Part shown: positions 45,369-53,189 of the stretch, in pieces | How the letters are laid out: each line of letters starts with the position of its first letter | Position numbering within the stretch: the stretch's first letter is position 1 | NCBI RefSeq assembly: GCF_034661235.1 | Contig: NZ_CP141059.1 | Location: 3,843,501-3,907,500, forward strand | Length of the DNA: 64,000 nt | Source of the DNA: Nocardioides bizhenqiangii | GTDB taxonomy: Bacteria; Actinomycetota; Actinomycetes; Propionibacteriales; Nocardioidaceae | Direction: 5' to 3' | Position numbers and translations under genes: made by a program | The notes under the pieces: generated by a model | Database searches by the model: none | What the model saw: only the letters and a program-made list of their open reading frames with translations | Told to the model about the DNA's origin: nothing

Positions 45369-46139
45369 ATGCGCGGGTGGCTGGCTGCTGTCGCGGTGGC
45401 GGCGTCGATGGCGGTCGCGGGTCCGGCAGCGGCCGCGCCCGGACCGCTCTTCGACCCGGGCCAAGACGTCGACTACCAGCTCGGCGGGGTGCGCGACGAC
45501 CTGCCGGACGACGTCGGGATCGTGGTCCGCGACCGGAAGGCCGCGCCGCTCGCCGGGCGCTACAACGTCTGCTACGTCAACGGCTTCCAGACCCAGCCCG
45601 ACGAGCGGCGGTTCTGGCGTGAGCACCACTGGCGGCTCGTGCTCAAGGACGACGGCCGACCGGTGGTCGACTCGGCGTGGGGCGAGTGGGTCCTCGACAT
45701 CCGCACCCGCGAGAAGCGGAGGGCACTGGCTCGCATCGTCGGCGGGTGGACCGACAGGTGCGCCGACGACGGCTTCGACGCGGTCGAGTACGACAACCTC
45801 GACTCGTTCAGCCGCAGCCACCGCCTGGTCACCCGCCGCCACGCCAAGGCCTTCGCCCGGCTGCTGGTCGGCCGCGCGCACGACGCCGGGCTGCCGGTCG
45901 GGCAGAAGAACTGGGCGGAGTGGGACGGCTCCACGATCGGCTTCGACTTCGCCGTGGCCGAGGAGTGCGGCCGGTGGCGCGAGTGCCGACGCTACGCGGC
46001 GTCGTACGGCGACCACGTGCTGGCGATCGAGTACCGGCGCCGCGACTTCCGTCGCACCTGCACCGGGTACGGCGAACGGTGGCCGGTCGTCCTCCGCGAC
46101 CTGGCGCTCACGCCGCGCGGAGTGCACCGATGGTGCTGA
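45369..46139 (+). CDS. Secreted endo-alpha-1,4-polygalactosaminidase-like hydrolase (GH114)
   Basis: A 256-residue exported protein. The signal peptide (LAAVAVAASMAVAGPAAAA) is followed by DVDYQLGG, the GH114 N-terminal pattern. YNVCYVNGFQTQPDE, WVLDIRTREKRRALARI and DAVEYDNLDSFSRS form a TIM-barrel-like core, with acidic residues in VEYDNLD. It may cleave alpha-1,4-galactosaminan in biofilm or cell-surface polysaccharide. ATG 45369 is chosen since the longer frame starts inside the tRNA. It lies just 18 bases after tRNA-Lys. Confidence 0.82.
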   Translation: MRGWLAAVAVAASMAVAGPAAAAPGPLFDPGQDVDYQLGGVRDDLPDDVGIVVRDRKAAPLAGRYNVCYVNGFQTQPDERRFWREHHWRLVLKDDGRPVVDSAWGEWVLDIRTREKRRALARIVGGWTDRCADDGFDAVEYDNLDSFSRSHRLVTRRHAKAFARLLVGRAHDAGLPVGQKNWAEWDGSTIGFDFAVAEECGRWRECRRYAASYGDHVLAIEYRRRDFRRTCTGYGERWPVVLRDLALTPRGVHRWC

Positions 46140-46145
46140 GCGGCT

Positions 46146-46541
46146 TCAGGCGCGGCACGCGGCGCAGATGCCGAACAGCTCGAGGCTGTGGCTGACCTCG
46201 GCGAAGTCGTGCTCGCGGGCGACCGCGTCGGCCCACTTCTCGACCGCGGGGCCCGTCACCTCGACGGTGCGCCCGCACGACCGGCAGACCAGGTGATGGT
46301 GGTGGTGGGTGCTGCAGCGGCGGTAGACGGACTCCCCGCCCGCCCCCTGCAGCACGTCGACCTCACCGGCCTCTGCCATCGCCTGGAGAGTGCGGTAGAC
46401 CGTGGCCAGGCCGACCTTGTCGCCCGCGTGCCGCAGCGTGTCGTGGATGTCCTGCGCGCTCTGGAAGTCGTCCGCGTCCGTCAGCGCATCGGTGATCGCG
46501 CGCCGCTGACGCGTCGGCCTCAGCGCCGATGTCTCGGGCAT
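46146..46541 (-). CDS. Fur-family zinc-type regulator (Zur-like)
   Basis: A 131-residue Fur-family repressor. The winged helix (TRQRRAITDALTDADDF, GLATVYRTLQAMAEAGEVDV) is followed by a metal domain with HHHHHLVCRSCGRTVEVTG and a C-terminal CAAC; the two CxxC pairs hold structural zinc, and the His cluster with EHDF and SHSLELFG suits Zur. ATG 46541 has GGAAGGAG seven bases upstream. A perfect TGAGA/TCTCA palindrome lies 19 bases upstream of the start, fitting autoregulation. It converges with the GH114 gene. Confidence 0.88.
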   Translation of the reverse strand: MPETSALRPTRQRRAITDALTDADDFQSAQDIHDTLRHAGDKVGLATVYRTLQAMAEAGEVDVLQGAGGESVYRRCSTHHHHHLVCRSCGRTVEVTGPAVEKWADAVAREHDFAEVSHSLELFGICAACRA

Positions 46542-46559
46542 CCGCCGCTCCTTCCCAAA

Positions 46560-46574
46560 TGAGACTCACTCTCA
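46560..46574 (-). promoter_or_regulatory. Fur/Zur-type operator
   Basis: The 15-base sequence TGAGACTCACTCTCA has perfect 5-base arms around CTCAC and lies in the promoter region of the Zur-like gene. This size and position match Fur-family operators, although published Zur boxes usually carry more AT-rich arms. Confidence 0.5.
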
Positions 46575-46657
46575 ATCTACCGCCGAGCCGGTCGGAACCG
46601 GTCACCTGGCCCCGCGAACAGGCGTAGATTTCGAGCTGGAGGAAGGGAGGCCTCGTC

Positions 46658-47500
46658 ATGGGGGGACTTGACGAGATGGATTTCGGCGCGGACACCGACG
46701 CGATCCGCCGGTGGCTGGCCAAGCGGGCGACGTACGCCGACGACGTCGCCGAATCGGCGCACGGCGGCAAGCACCGCGTCGACCTGCCCGGCACGGTCGA
46801 CCCACAGCGCATGAGCGTGCCCAACAACCGCGACGCGGGGCAGCACGTGCTCGACGCGCTGGTGACTCCCGAACCTCCGGTCGCGAAACGGTGGCCGCCT
46901 TCCTACCAGCCCGCCACCGCGCCGGACGACGCGAGCGCGACCGCCGCCAGCACCGACCCCGCGGCCAAGGGCCACCCGACACCGCCGCCGCGGACCGGGA
47001 CGACGCCGGGCCACGGGTCGCCGTACGCCTCGACGCCGGAGCACGAGGAGGCGGTGACGGCGAGCCGCTCGACCAACGCGGTCTTCAAGCCGCTGGTCGC
47101 CGCGCGGCACGCGACCACGGTGACGTTCCTCGCGATCGTCGCGCTCACCGTGGGTGCCGCCTACCGGGCCTACCAGGAGCCCACGGTCGTCAACCAGGGC
47201 CTGGCCGTGCTCCTGGTGCTGCTCGCGCTCGTCGTCTGGGGCGTGTGGGCGAGCACCAGCGTCACCGAGCTGGCGGTGATCCGCGGCCAGCTCGAGATCA
47301 TCCGCAACGGCAAGTTCGAGGTGATCGACCTGGCCAGCATCTACACACCGGTCGCGGTCGAGGGGAAGCCCGGCCACCGCGGGTGGCGAGTCCTCATCGA
47401 GCGGCACGACCAGCCGCTCCTGGTGATCGACGGGAGCATGGTCGACCCGCGCGCGTTCACCGCGGTCCTCTTCCGGGTGCGTCCGGACCTCAAGGCCTGA
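46658..47500 (+). CDS. Membrane protein with RPDL-tail domain (third family member)
   Basis: A 280-residue protein of unknown function. The N-terminus (1-140) is soluble, basic, Pro/Thr-rich and low in complexity. Two membrane helices follow (VTFLAIVALTVGAAYRAY and LAVLLVLLALVVWGVWA), then the RPDL-tail domain (VEGKPGHRGWRVLIER, IDGSMVDPRAFTAVL, VRPDLKA), homologous to the ends of the proteins at 22029 and 25811. The ribosome binding site GGAGGAAGGGAGG is very strong. It does not have a coiled coil. Confidence 0.8.
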   Translation: MGGLDEMDFGADTDAIRRWLAKRATYADDVAESAHGGKHRVDLPGTVDPQRMSVPNNRDAGQHVLDALVTPEPPVAKRWPPSYQPATAPDDASATAASTDPAAKGHPTPPPRTGTTPGHGSPYASTPEHEEAVTASRSTNAVFKPLVAARHATTVTFLAIVALTVGAAYRAYQEPTVVNQGLAVLLVLLALVVWGVWASTSVTELAVIRGQLEIIRNGKFEVIDLASIYTPVAVEGKPGHRGWRVLIERHDQPLLVIDGSMVDPRAFTAVLFRVRPDLKA

Positions 47501-47504
47501 GCGG

Positions 47505-48035
47505 TTACGCCGGTGCCGCGATCCAGTAGCGGCGCTTGCCGTTGCGGACGTCCTCGAACACGCCGCCGCCGGCCTCGATCGTGCGTGCCGACGGCAGGTT
47601 GTCGGTGTCGCAGGTGACGAGCACCCGCTCGATGCCGAGCTCGCCCGCACGTCGTACGCCAAGTGCGAGCGCACGCGTCGCGTGTCCCAGCCGCCGTCGC
47701 TCCGGCCGGATCGAGTAGCCGATGTGGCCGCCCTCCTCCAGCAGCCAGGCGTTGAGGTCGTGCCGGAGGTTGAGGAAGCCGATCACCTCGTCGTCCGGGT
47801 CGCCGTCACCCGCCGTGATCCAGTAGTACGTCGACGCGACCCGCCCGGCCGCGGGGTCGGCCACGGACCGCTCGACGAGGACGTCGACGAGCTCCTTGCA
47901 GCACGCCTCGGTGGGTCCCAGCGGGTGGTCGAGGTTCCAAGCGCCCGAGCCGTGCATCACCTCGTCGCCGAAGTCCGTCACGGTCGCGGCCCAGCTCGGG
48001 AACCACCGGAGGTCGGGCGCGACGAGTGCGGTCAT
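47505..48035 (-). CDS. GNAT family N-acetyltransferase
   Basis: A 176-residue GNAT. The acetyl-CoA loop is IRPERRRLGHATRALALGVR (R-x-x-x-G-x-A variant), followed by RVLVTCDTDNLPSARTIEAG. The N-terminal part is a predicted substrate-binding lobe (WNLDHPLGPTEACCKELVDV). Substrate unknown. It lies four bases after the convergent stop of the preceding gene and is divergent from the thioesterase. Confidence 0.8.
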   Translation of the reverse strand: MTALVAPDLRWFPSWAATVTDFGDEVMHGSGAWNLDHPLGPTEACCKELVDVLVERSVADPAAGRVASTYYWITAGDGDPDDEVIGFLNLRHDLNAWLLEEGGHIGYSIRPERRRLGHATRALALGVRRAGELGIERVLVTCDTDNLPSARTIEAGGGVFEDVRNGKRRYWIAAPA

Positions 48036-48119
48036 GAGGCGATTCCATCAAGGCGTGACGCTGGTCGCATCGGGTTTTCGGCGCGCCGCCTCGACAAGAA
48101 CGTGTTCTAGTGTGCCTCC

Positions 48120-48803
48120 ATGAGTCGGTTCGAGGTCGAGCACGCCACTGAGGAGGAGATCGCCCGCGAAGCGGCGCTGTTCGGACCGCTCACCGACGCG
48201 GTCCGGGCCCTGGTGGACGCGACGATCCGGACCGAGGTCGAGGACGAGGAGGTCCGCGCCGCCCAGGCGGAGGTCGAGGCCATCGTCGAGCGACTCCGGA
48301 AGAAGCAGATGGACGGGGCCTACGGCGTCCGGTTCCGTCCCGACGGCAAACGGGGACGCAACTGGGGCAACGCGGTGATGGGCCTGCGCAACGCCATCGC
48401 TCCGCCTCTCGACATCCGCAGCGACGGCTCCGGCAGCGCCTGGAGCGACTTCCACCTCGGCGCGGCCTACGAGGGGCCGCCCGGGTTGGTCCACGGCGGC
48501 GTCATCTCGCTGATGCTCGACCAGGTGCTCGGGCACGCGGTGAGCACCAGCGGCCGGCCGGGCATGACCGGCACGCTGACCATCGTCTACCGCCGGGGCA
48601 CGCCGCTCGGCGACCTGCGCTGCGAGGCCTGGGTCGACCACCGGGAGGGGATCAAGACCTGGGGCAAGGGCCGGATCCTCGACGCCGACGGCGAGGTGAC
48701 CGCCGAGGCCGAAGGCGTGTTCATCCTGCCCAAGTGGGCGCGGAAGCTCGACCGCTTCCGCGCCGCCGCCGAGGCTACGGAGTCCGGTATCGAGCTCGAG
48801 TAG
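48120..48803 (+). CDS. PaaI-like hotdog thioesterase
   Basis: A 227-residue protein. The hotdog core is GPPGLVHGGVISLMLDQVLG, the PaaI/YbgC-like HGG motif, followed by TLTIVYRRGTPLGDLRCEAW. The N-terminal 75 residues are helical and acidic (ATEEEIAREAALFGPLTDAV). It should hydrolyse acyl-CoA thioesters. It stands alone between a GNAT and the ndh gene. Confidence 0.82.
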   Translation: MSRFEVEHATEEEIAREAALFGPLTDAVRALVDATIRTEVEDEEVRAAQAEVEAIVERLRKKQMDGAYGVRFRPDGKRGRNWGNAVMGLRNAIAPPLDIRSDGSGSAWSDFHLGAAYEGPPGLVHGGVISLMLDQVLGHAVSTSGRPGMTGTLTIVYRRGTPLGDLRCEAWVDHREGIKTWGKGRILDADGEVTAEAEGVFILPKWARKLDRFRAAAEATESGIELE

Positions 48804-48822
48804 GCCGCAGGCGCCCGGGCGG

Positions 48823-50328
48823 CTAGACCGAAGTGCCCACCGTCGTCGGCTTGACGCCGCGGGCCTGCTCGTCGGTCAGCCGGACCTCTTCGAGAGCCTG
48901 GCGCTCCAGCTCCTCGCGACGCTGGCGCTCGGCCTCGGCGTCGTACTCCCCCGGCTGGGACACCAGGTCGGCGGCGCCGCCCTGGAGGCGCTGGAGAGCA
49001 ACCCGCGCGAAGATCTGCTGCTCGGTCGACGTCCGCTCGGAGCGGCCGCGGCCGAGGAATGAGACCAGCCAGTGCAGCACGGCGGTGATCCGGTTCTTGA
49101 AGCCGGTGATGTAGACGAGGTGGACCCCTAGCCACATCAGCCAGGCGAGAAAGCCGGTCAGCCGGAGCTTGCCGACCACCGCGACGGCGCGGAACCGGCT
49201 GATGATGGCCATCGAACCCTTGTCGAAATACTTGAACGGCTTCTGCGGGGCCTTGCCCTTGAGTCGGCCGTCGATCTCCTTGGCGGCGTACTTCGCGCCC
49301 TGGATCGCGACCTGGGCGACGCCCGGCAGGTTGTCGAGGGCAATCATGTCGCCGACGACGAACACCTCCGGATAGCCGGGGAGCGTGAGGTCGGGGTTGA
49401 CCGCGATCCGGCCGGATCGGTCGAGCGGCGCGCCGGTCTGCTCCGAGAGCGTCTTGCCGAGCGGGCTGGCCTGGACGCCGGCGGCCCACACCTTGGTGAC
49501 GGCGCTGATCCGCTCCTCGGTGCCGTCCTTGTACCGCACCACGAGCCCCCGCTCGTCGACCTCCGAGACGAGGGCGCCGAGCATGACCTCGACGCCGAGG
49601 TCCTCGAGCTTCTTCTTCGTCCAGGTGCCGAGCCGCGCGCCAAACGGCGGCAGCACCTGCGGCGCCGCGTCGACCAGGATCACCCGGGCGTGGTGGCTGC
49701 TGATCGCACGGAAGTCACGGGTGAGGGTGCGGTGGGCGAGCTCGGCGATCTGGCCGGCCATCTCGACGCCGGTCGGGCCGGCGCCGACGACCACGAAGGT
49801 CAGCAGGTGGTCGACGTTCTCGCCGCGGGCGGCGCCGAGCTCGGCCATCTCGAACGCGCCGAAGATGCGGCCCCGCAGCTCGAGGGCGTCGTCGATGCTC
49901 TTCATGCCGGGCGCGAACTCGGCGAAGTGGTCGTTGCCGAAGTAGGACTGACCGGCACCGGCCGCGACGATCAGCGAGTCGTACGGCGTCGTCAGCTCGC
50001 GGCCCAGGACCTGAGAGGTGACCGTCCTGGCCGCGAGGTCGATGTCGACGACCTCGCCGAGCAGGACCTGCGCGTTCTTCTGCCGCCTCAGCACCTCGCG
50101 CGCCGGCGGGGCGATCTCGCCCTCGGAGAGGATGCCGGTCGCCACCTGGTAGAGGAGCGGCTGGAACAGGTGGTGGGTCGTCTTGGCGATCATGGTCACG
50201 TCGACGTCGGCACGCTTCAGGGCCTGCGTGCCGAACAGGCCTCCGAACCCGGACCCGATGACGACGACCTGGTGCCGGGACGAGCGCGGGACGAGCGCGC
50301 GTTCGGGAGTCGGGGTCTCTTCGGTCAT
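48823..50328 (-). CDS. ndh: Type II NADH:quinone oxidoreductase
   Basis: A 501-residue flavoprotein with two Rossmann folds: FAD site VVIGSGFGGLFGTQAL and NADH site FVVVGAGPTGVEMAGQIA. It passes electrons from NADH to menaquinone at the membrane without pumping protons. AGVQASPLG and FVVGDMIALDNLPGVAQVAI are typical NDH-2 segments. The C-terminal LAWLMWLGVHLVYITGFKNR helix anchors it, then a Gln/Arg-rich tail extends about 80 residues. The gene ends in an acidic/basic region not seen in E. coli Ndh. Confidence 0.93.
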   Translation of the reverse strand: MTEETPTPERALVPRSSRHQVVVIGSGFGGLFGTQALKRADVDVTMIAKTTHHLFQPLLYQVATGILSEGEIAPPAREVLRRQKNAQVLLGEVVDIDLAARTVTSQVLGRELTTPYDSLIVAAGAGQSYFGNDHFAEFAPGMKSIDDALELRGRIFGAFEMAELGAARGENVDHLLTFVVVGAGPTGVEMAGQIAELAHRTLTRDFRAISSHHARVILVDAAPQVLPPFGARLGTWTKKKLEDLGVEVMLGALVSEVDERGLVVRYKDGTEERISAVTKVWAAGVQASPLGKTLSEQTGAPLDRSGRIAVNPDLTLPGYPEVFVVGDMIALDNLPGVAQVAIQGAKYAAKEIDGRLKGKAPQKPFKYFDKGSMAIISRFRAVAVVGKLRLTGFLAWLMWLGVHLVYITGFKNRITAVLHWLVSFLGRGRSERTSTEQQIFARVALQRLQGGAADLVSQPGEYDAEAERQRREELERQALEEVRLTDEQARGVKPTTVGTSV

Positions 50329-50416
50329 CGTGAGCCTCCTGGGTGAACGGCGTCGTCGTACCTGTTCCTATCCTCCCGCCTTCGCCGGTCGGGCCCCAAA
50401 AGGTCGACCCCGGTGA

Positions 50417-50445
50417 CCGCTGTCTGGTCGGTCACAAGACAGCGG
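50417..50445. repeat. Inverted repeat between ndh and the HATPase gene
   Basis: CCGCTGTCT (50417-50425) and AGACAGCGG (50437-50445) are perfect 9-base arms around an 11-base loop. It lies 89 bases upstream of the ndh start. It could be an operator or a hairpin; it is not a recognisable Rex box. Confidence 0.5.
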
Positions 50446-50526
50446 GCACGACGACACGTCCGGTTCCGCCAGTCGGATGAGACCCCATTCCGACGAGGAT
50501 CGCGCGAGAATCCGCACTAGGTGAAT

Positions 50527-50551
50527 GTTTGACCGCTGGGTGAGCGGGTAG
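50527..50551 (+). promoter_or_regulatory. Stress-sigma-factor-type promoter (GTTT-N15-GGGTAG)
   Basis: GTTT at 50527-50530 and GGGTAG at 50546-50551, 15 bases apart, match the SigB/SigF-type promoter of actinobacteria (GTTT-N13-16-GGGTAT). It lies about 70 bases before the HATPase gene, which encodes a protein of the kind that controls such sigma factors. A near-perfect 11-base inverted repeat (50544-50554 with 50573-50583, one mismatch) overlaps the -10. Confidence 0.6.
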
Positions 50552-50621
50552 ATGCCCCTGGATTCCTGGGAACATCCACCCGCTACCCCATCGAGCACGG
50601 GACCATCATCGGAAGGGGTTC

Positions 50622-51599
50622 ATGGTGCCGCACCGGCAGGTCCTCACCCTGACCTCTGGTTCTCGGAGCGTGCAGGAAGCGCGCCGGTGGGCGGTCCGTA
50701 CCTGCCAGGCGATCGAGCGCAGCGACCTCGTCGAGTGCGCCGAGCTCGGAGTCTCCGAGCTCGTGACCAACGCGCTCCTCCACGGCGAGCCGCCCATCCG
50801 GCTCCAGCTGCGCGGCACCACGGAGCACCCACGGATCGAGGTCTCCGACGCCTCCGTGGTCGCACCCCAGCCGGGATCACGAGGCGGCGGCATCGACCTC
50901 GACGCCTTCGACCTCGACGCCTTCGACTCCGGCGCCCCCAACGACATCGACATCACCTCCCTGGGCGGCTTCGGCCGAGGCCTCGACATCGTCTCCCGGG
51001 CCAGCGTCGCCTGGGGGGCGGTCATCGAGGAGGACGGCAAGACGGTGTGGTTCGAGCCGGCCGCCGAGTTCTCCGACGCAGCGGGCGCCGAGTTCCAGCT
51101 GATGGCACCGCCCGACACCGGCGAGCCCCGCACCCGGATGGGTGAGGTTGCGATCCAGGTCAAGAGCGTGCCGGTGCACGCCTTCTCGCGGTTCCAGCGT
51201 CACTACCGCGACCTGCGGCGCGAGATCCGGCTGCTCGCGCTCGCCCACGAGGACGACTACCCGTTGGCCAAGGTGCTCTCCGAGCACTTCAACGCGCTCG
51301 AGCGCCCGCTGCGGACCAACATGGGTCGCGAGCAGGTCGACGACGCTCTCGAGGCGGGTCGCGAGTCGATCGACCTGCGGCTGCGGATGCCGCCCCACGA
51401 CGCGCGCCAGATCGGCGAGCTGATCGACCTCCTCGACGCCGCCGACGACTTCAGCCGCGCCGAGCGGCTGCTGACCGCCCCGCGCTCGCCCGAGCAGCGC
51501 GCGTTCCAGATCTGGTTCCTCAGCGAGTTCCGCCGCCAGGCCGCCGGCGCCGCGCCGCAGGCGTGGTCGGGCAGCCCCACGCCGAGTCCCAGCACGTAA
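50622..51599 (+). CDS. HATPase-domain protein with C-terminal extension (anti-sigma-factor kinase-like)
   Basis: A 325-residue protein. The N-terminal half resembles the RsbW/SpoIIAB-like GHKL ATPase: AELGVSELVTNALLHGEPPI holds the N-box Asn, and GFGRGLDIVSRASVAWG is the G-box. Between them lies an Asp-rich insertion (DLDAFDLDAFDSGAPNDIDI). The C-terminal half (about 175-325) is helical with RYRDLRREIRLLALAHEDDY and shows no known domain. It probably binds a sigma factor or its antagonist. GGAAGGGG before the ATG is the ribosome binding site. A fluoride-channel pair follows after four bases. Confidence 0.75.
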   Translation: MVPHRQVLTLTSGSRSVQEARRWAVRTCQAIERSDLVECAELGVSELVTNALLHGEPPIRLQLRGTTEHPRIEVSDASVVAPQPGSRGGGIDLDAFDLDAFDSGAPNDIDITSLGGFGRGLDIVSRASVAWGAVIEEDGKTVWFEPAAEFSDAAGAEFQLMAPPDTGEPRTRMGEVAIQVKSVPVHAFSRFQRHYRDLRREIRLLALAHEDDYPLAKVLSEHFNALERPLRTNMGREQVDDALEAGRESIDLRLRMPPHDARQIGELIDLLDAADDFSRAERLLTAPRSPEQRAFQIWFLSEFRRQAAGAAPQAWSGSPTPSPST

Positions 51600-51602
51600 G
51601 TC

Positions 51603-51995
51603 GTGGCCTCGTCGTCACGGGTGCTGCTCGCGGTCGCGGTCGGCGGGGCCGCCGGCGCCGTGCTCCGCTTCCTGCTCGGGGAGGTCGCACCCGACGGAGC
51701 CGGCTTCCCGTGGACGACGTTCGCGATCAACGTCGTCGGCTGCGCCCTGCTCGCCGGACTCGAGCTGCTCCCGCTCGCCCGGCGGTCGGAGACCTGGGCC
51801 GCGGGGATCGGGCCCGGCCTGCTCGGCGGGTTCACGACGTTCTCCGCGACCAGCGAGCAGGGACGCTCGTTGCTCGCCGCCGGCGACACGCTGCTCGCCG
51901 GCGGCTACCTCCTCGGCACCCTGGCCGCCTGTCTGGTCGCCGTCGGCGTGGTCGGGCGGATCGCACCCCCGCTGCCGCGCGAGGACGAGATGTGA
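51603..51995 (+). CDS. crcB1: Fluoride ion channel Fluc/CrcB, subunit 1
   Basis: A 130-residue protein with four membrane helices. The GGFTTFS segment (residues 79-85) holds the Phe-box and Thr track of Fluc channels, and GGAAGAVLRFLLG is the N-terminal R-x-x-LG-type pattern. It exports toxic fluoride as a dimer. The GTG start follows the HATPase gene; the 3' end overlaps the second subunit by four bases (GTGA). Confidence 0.92.
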   Translation: MASSSRVLLAVAVGGAAGAVLRFLLGEVAPDGAGFPWTTFAINVVGCALLAGLELLPLARRSETWAAGIGPGLLGGFTTFSATSEQGRSLLAAGDTLLAGGYLLGTLAACLVAVGVVGRIAPPLPREDEM

Positions 51996-52321
51996 GCGAC
52001 GCACTCTGGGTCGCGCTGGGCGCGTCCGTCGGCGCTCCGCTGCGCTTCTGGCTCGGCCGCAGGCTCGACGGCGCCCTGCCGTGGGGCACGCTCGCCGTCA
52101 ACGTCGCCGCCTCGCTGGTGTTGGGGCTGTGCGTCGGCTGGTCGGTCGACGGCGCTGCCCTGGCCCTGGTCGGCGCCGGCTTCTGCGGCGGCATGTCGAC
52201 GTACTCCTCGTTCGCCGTGCAGACCCGGGACCTCGGCCGCGGCCGCGGTACGACGTACGCCGTGCTCACGCTCGGTCTCGGCCTCGGCGCGGCTGCTCTC
52301 GGGTACTGGCTCGCGGGATAG
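51992..52321 (+). CDS. crcB2: Fluoride ion channel Fluc/CrcB, subunit 2
   Basis: A 109-residue, four-helix subunit. GAPLRFWLGRRLDG and CGGMSTYSSFAVQTRD are the conserved N-terminal and pore-lining motifs; the Tyr in STYSSF replaces Phe. Two-gene Fluc operons form heterodimers in actinobacteria. The coupled four-base overlap with subunit 1 supports that. No fluoride riboswitch was seen upstream. Confidence 0.92.
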   Translation: MSDALWVALGASVGAPLRFWLGRRLDGALPWGTLAVNVAASLVLGLCVGWSVDGAALALVGAGFCGGMSTYSSFAVQTRDLGRGRGTTYAVLTLGLGLGAAALGYWLAG

Positions 52322-52344
52322 TCGCCCAAAGCACCCCTCGGCGC

Positions 52345-52689
52345 TCAGGCGTAGCCCAGCTCGTGGAGCCGGTCGTCGTCGATCCCGAAGTGGTGGGCGA
52401 CCTCGTGCACCACGGTGATCCGGATCTCGTCGACCAGGTCGGCCTCGTCGTCGCACATGTCGAGCAACGGACCGCGGAACAGGAAGATCCGGTCGGGCAG
52501 CTCGGGCAGCCAGGAGCTGTCGCGCTCGGTGAGCGCCACCCCGTCGTACAGGCCGAGCAGGTCGCCGGGCTCGTCGTCCGGAGGCTCCTCCTCGACGAGG
52601 ACGACCACATTGCGGACCAGCGTCGCGATCTCGTCGGGGATGGCGTCGAGCGCTTCGCTGACGAGGGCGTCGAAGCGTTCGGGATCCAT
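52345..52689 (-). CDS. Zincin-like metallopeptidase (HExxHxxGxxD)
   Basis: A 114-residue protein. The metzincin-like motif is ITVVHEVAHHFGIDDDRLHE near the C-terminus, giving two His and a Glu plus a third Asp/His ligand. Proteins of this size are annotated as possible zinc metallopeptidases in actinobacteria. ATG 52689 is used, while ATG 52710 is an alternative 7 codons upstream. It converges with crcB2. The start is 33 bases past the end of the tRNA-Asp terminator. Confidence 0.85.
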   Translation of the reverse strand: MDPERFDALVSEALDAIPDEIATLVRNVVVLVEEEPPDDEPGDLLGLYDGVALTERDSSWLPELPDRIFLFRGPLLDMCDDEADLVDEIRITVVHEVAHHFGIDDDRLHELGYA

Positions 52690-52721
52690 CGCGACCGGCA
52701 CGACGACCATTGTGCCGCCCG

Positions 52722-52757
52722 GAAAAAGCCAGAAGCCCGGATCGACGATCCGGGCTT
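52722..52757 (-). terminator. Rho-independent terminator of tRNA-Asp
   Basis: AAGCCCGGATC pairs perfectly with GATCCGGGCTT (52733-52743 with 52747-52757, an 11-base stem, three-base loop), followed on the minus strand by a CTGGCTTTTTCC tail. It separates tRNA-Asp from the peptidase gene. Confidence 0.92.
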
Positions 52758-52762
52758 GCCAG

Positions 52763-52836
52763 CGACCCCGACGGGACTCGAACCCGCGGCCTCCGCCGTG
52801 ACAGGGCGGCGCGCTAACCAACTGCGCTACGGGGCC
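52763..52836 (-). tRNA. tRNA-Asp (anticodon GTC)
   Basis: 74 bases: acceptor GGCCCCG/CGGGGTC, anticodon GTC at 52802-52800 in CCCTGTCACGG, T-arm GCGGG TTCGAGT CCCGT. The discriminator is G. A TAGAGT box lies about 15 bases upstream on the minus strand. Confidence 0.97.
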
Positions 52837-53189
52837 TTGTGAAGCGGTGGAACTCTAACCCATCGTGCCCGGGCCGACCCAATCGAGGGCCTTCGCCGGA
52901 CCACCACCGCGGTACCGCACACCTTTACGAATTGCGTTCGAAGCTTGATCATTCTTGAGCACCCGGCACGACCTGCGGAAACACCTGAATCAGGGGTCGC
53001 CACGAGCGTTCGCTGACAAGGATTCTTAGCCCTGAGCAGGTGGCGGAGGTCGTCAGGCAGACGAAGCTGGCGCCTCAGTCAAGCAACCCCCCGCCCGCGG
53101 CGGGGAAGCGCCGGGTGCGGAGACCACGGCTCCAACCTATGGCGTGGTCCCAGCGCACCCGCGGCTCTATTCTCGCTGAGGAGGGGGTG
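52837..53189. other. 353-base gap between tRNA-Asp and the LAL regulator
   Basis: Bases 52910-52970 are visibly AT-richer than the surroundings (TTTACGAATTGC and TTGATCATTC). The segment up to about 52900 may hold the minus-strand tRNA-Asp promoter. A plus-strand frame runs from 53040 but lacks a ribosome binding site until 53179. I see no repeat matching either tRNA 3' end. Confidence 0.5.

Noticed and set aside
50417..50445. Rex operator upstream of ndh
   Set aside because: TTGTG occurs but the second TTCACAA half is absent.
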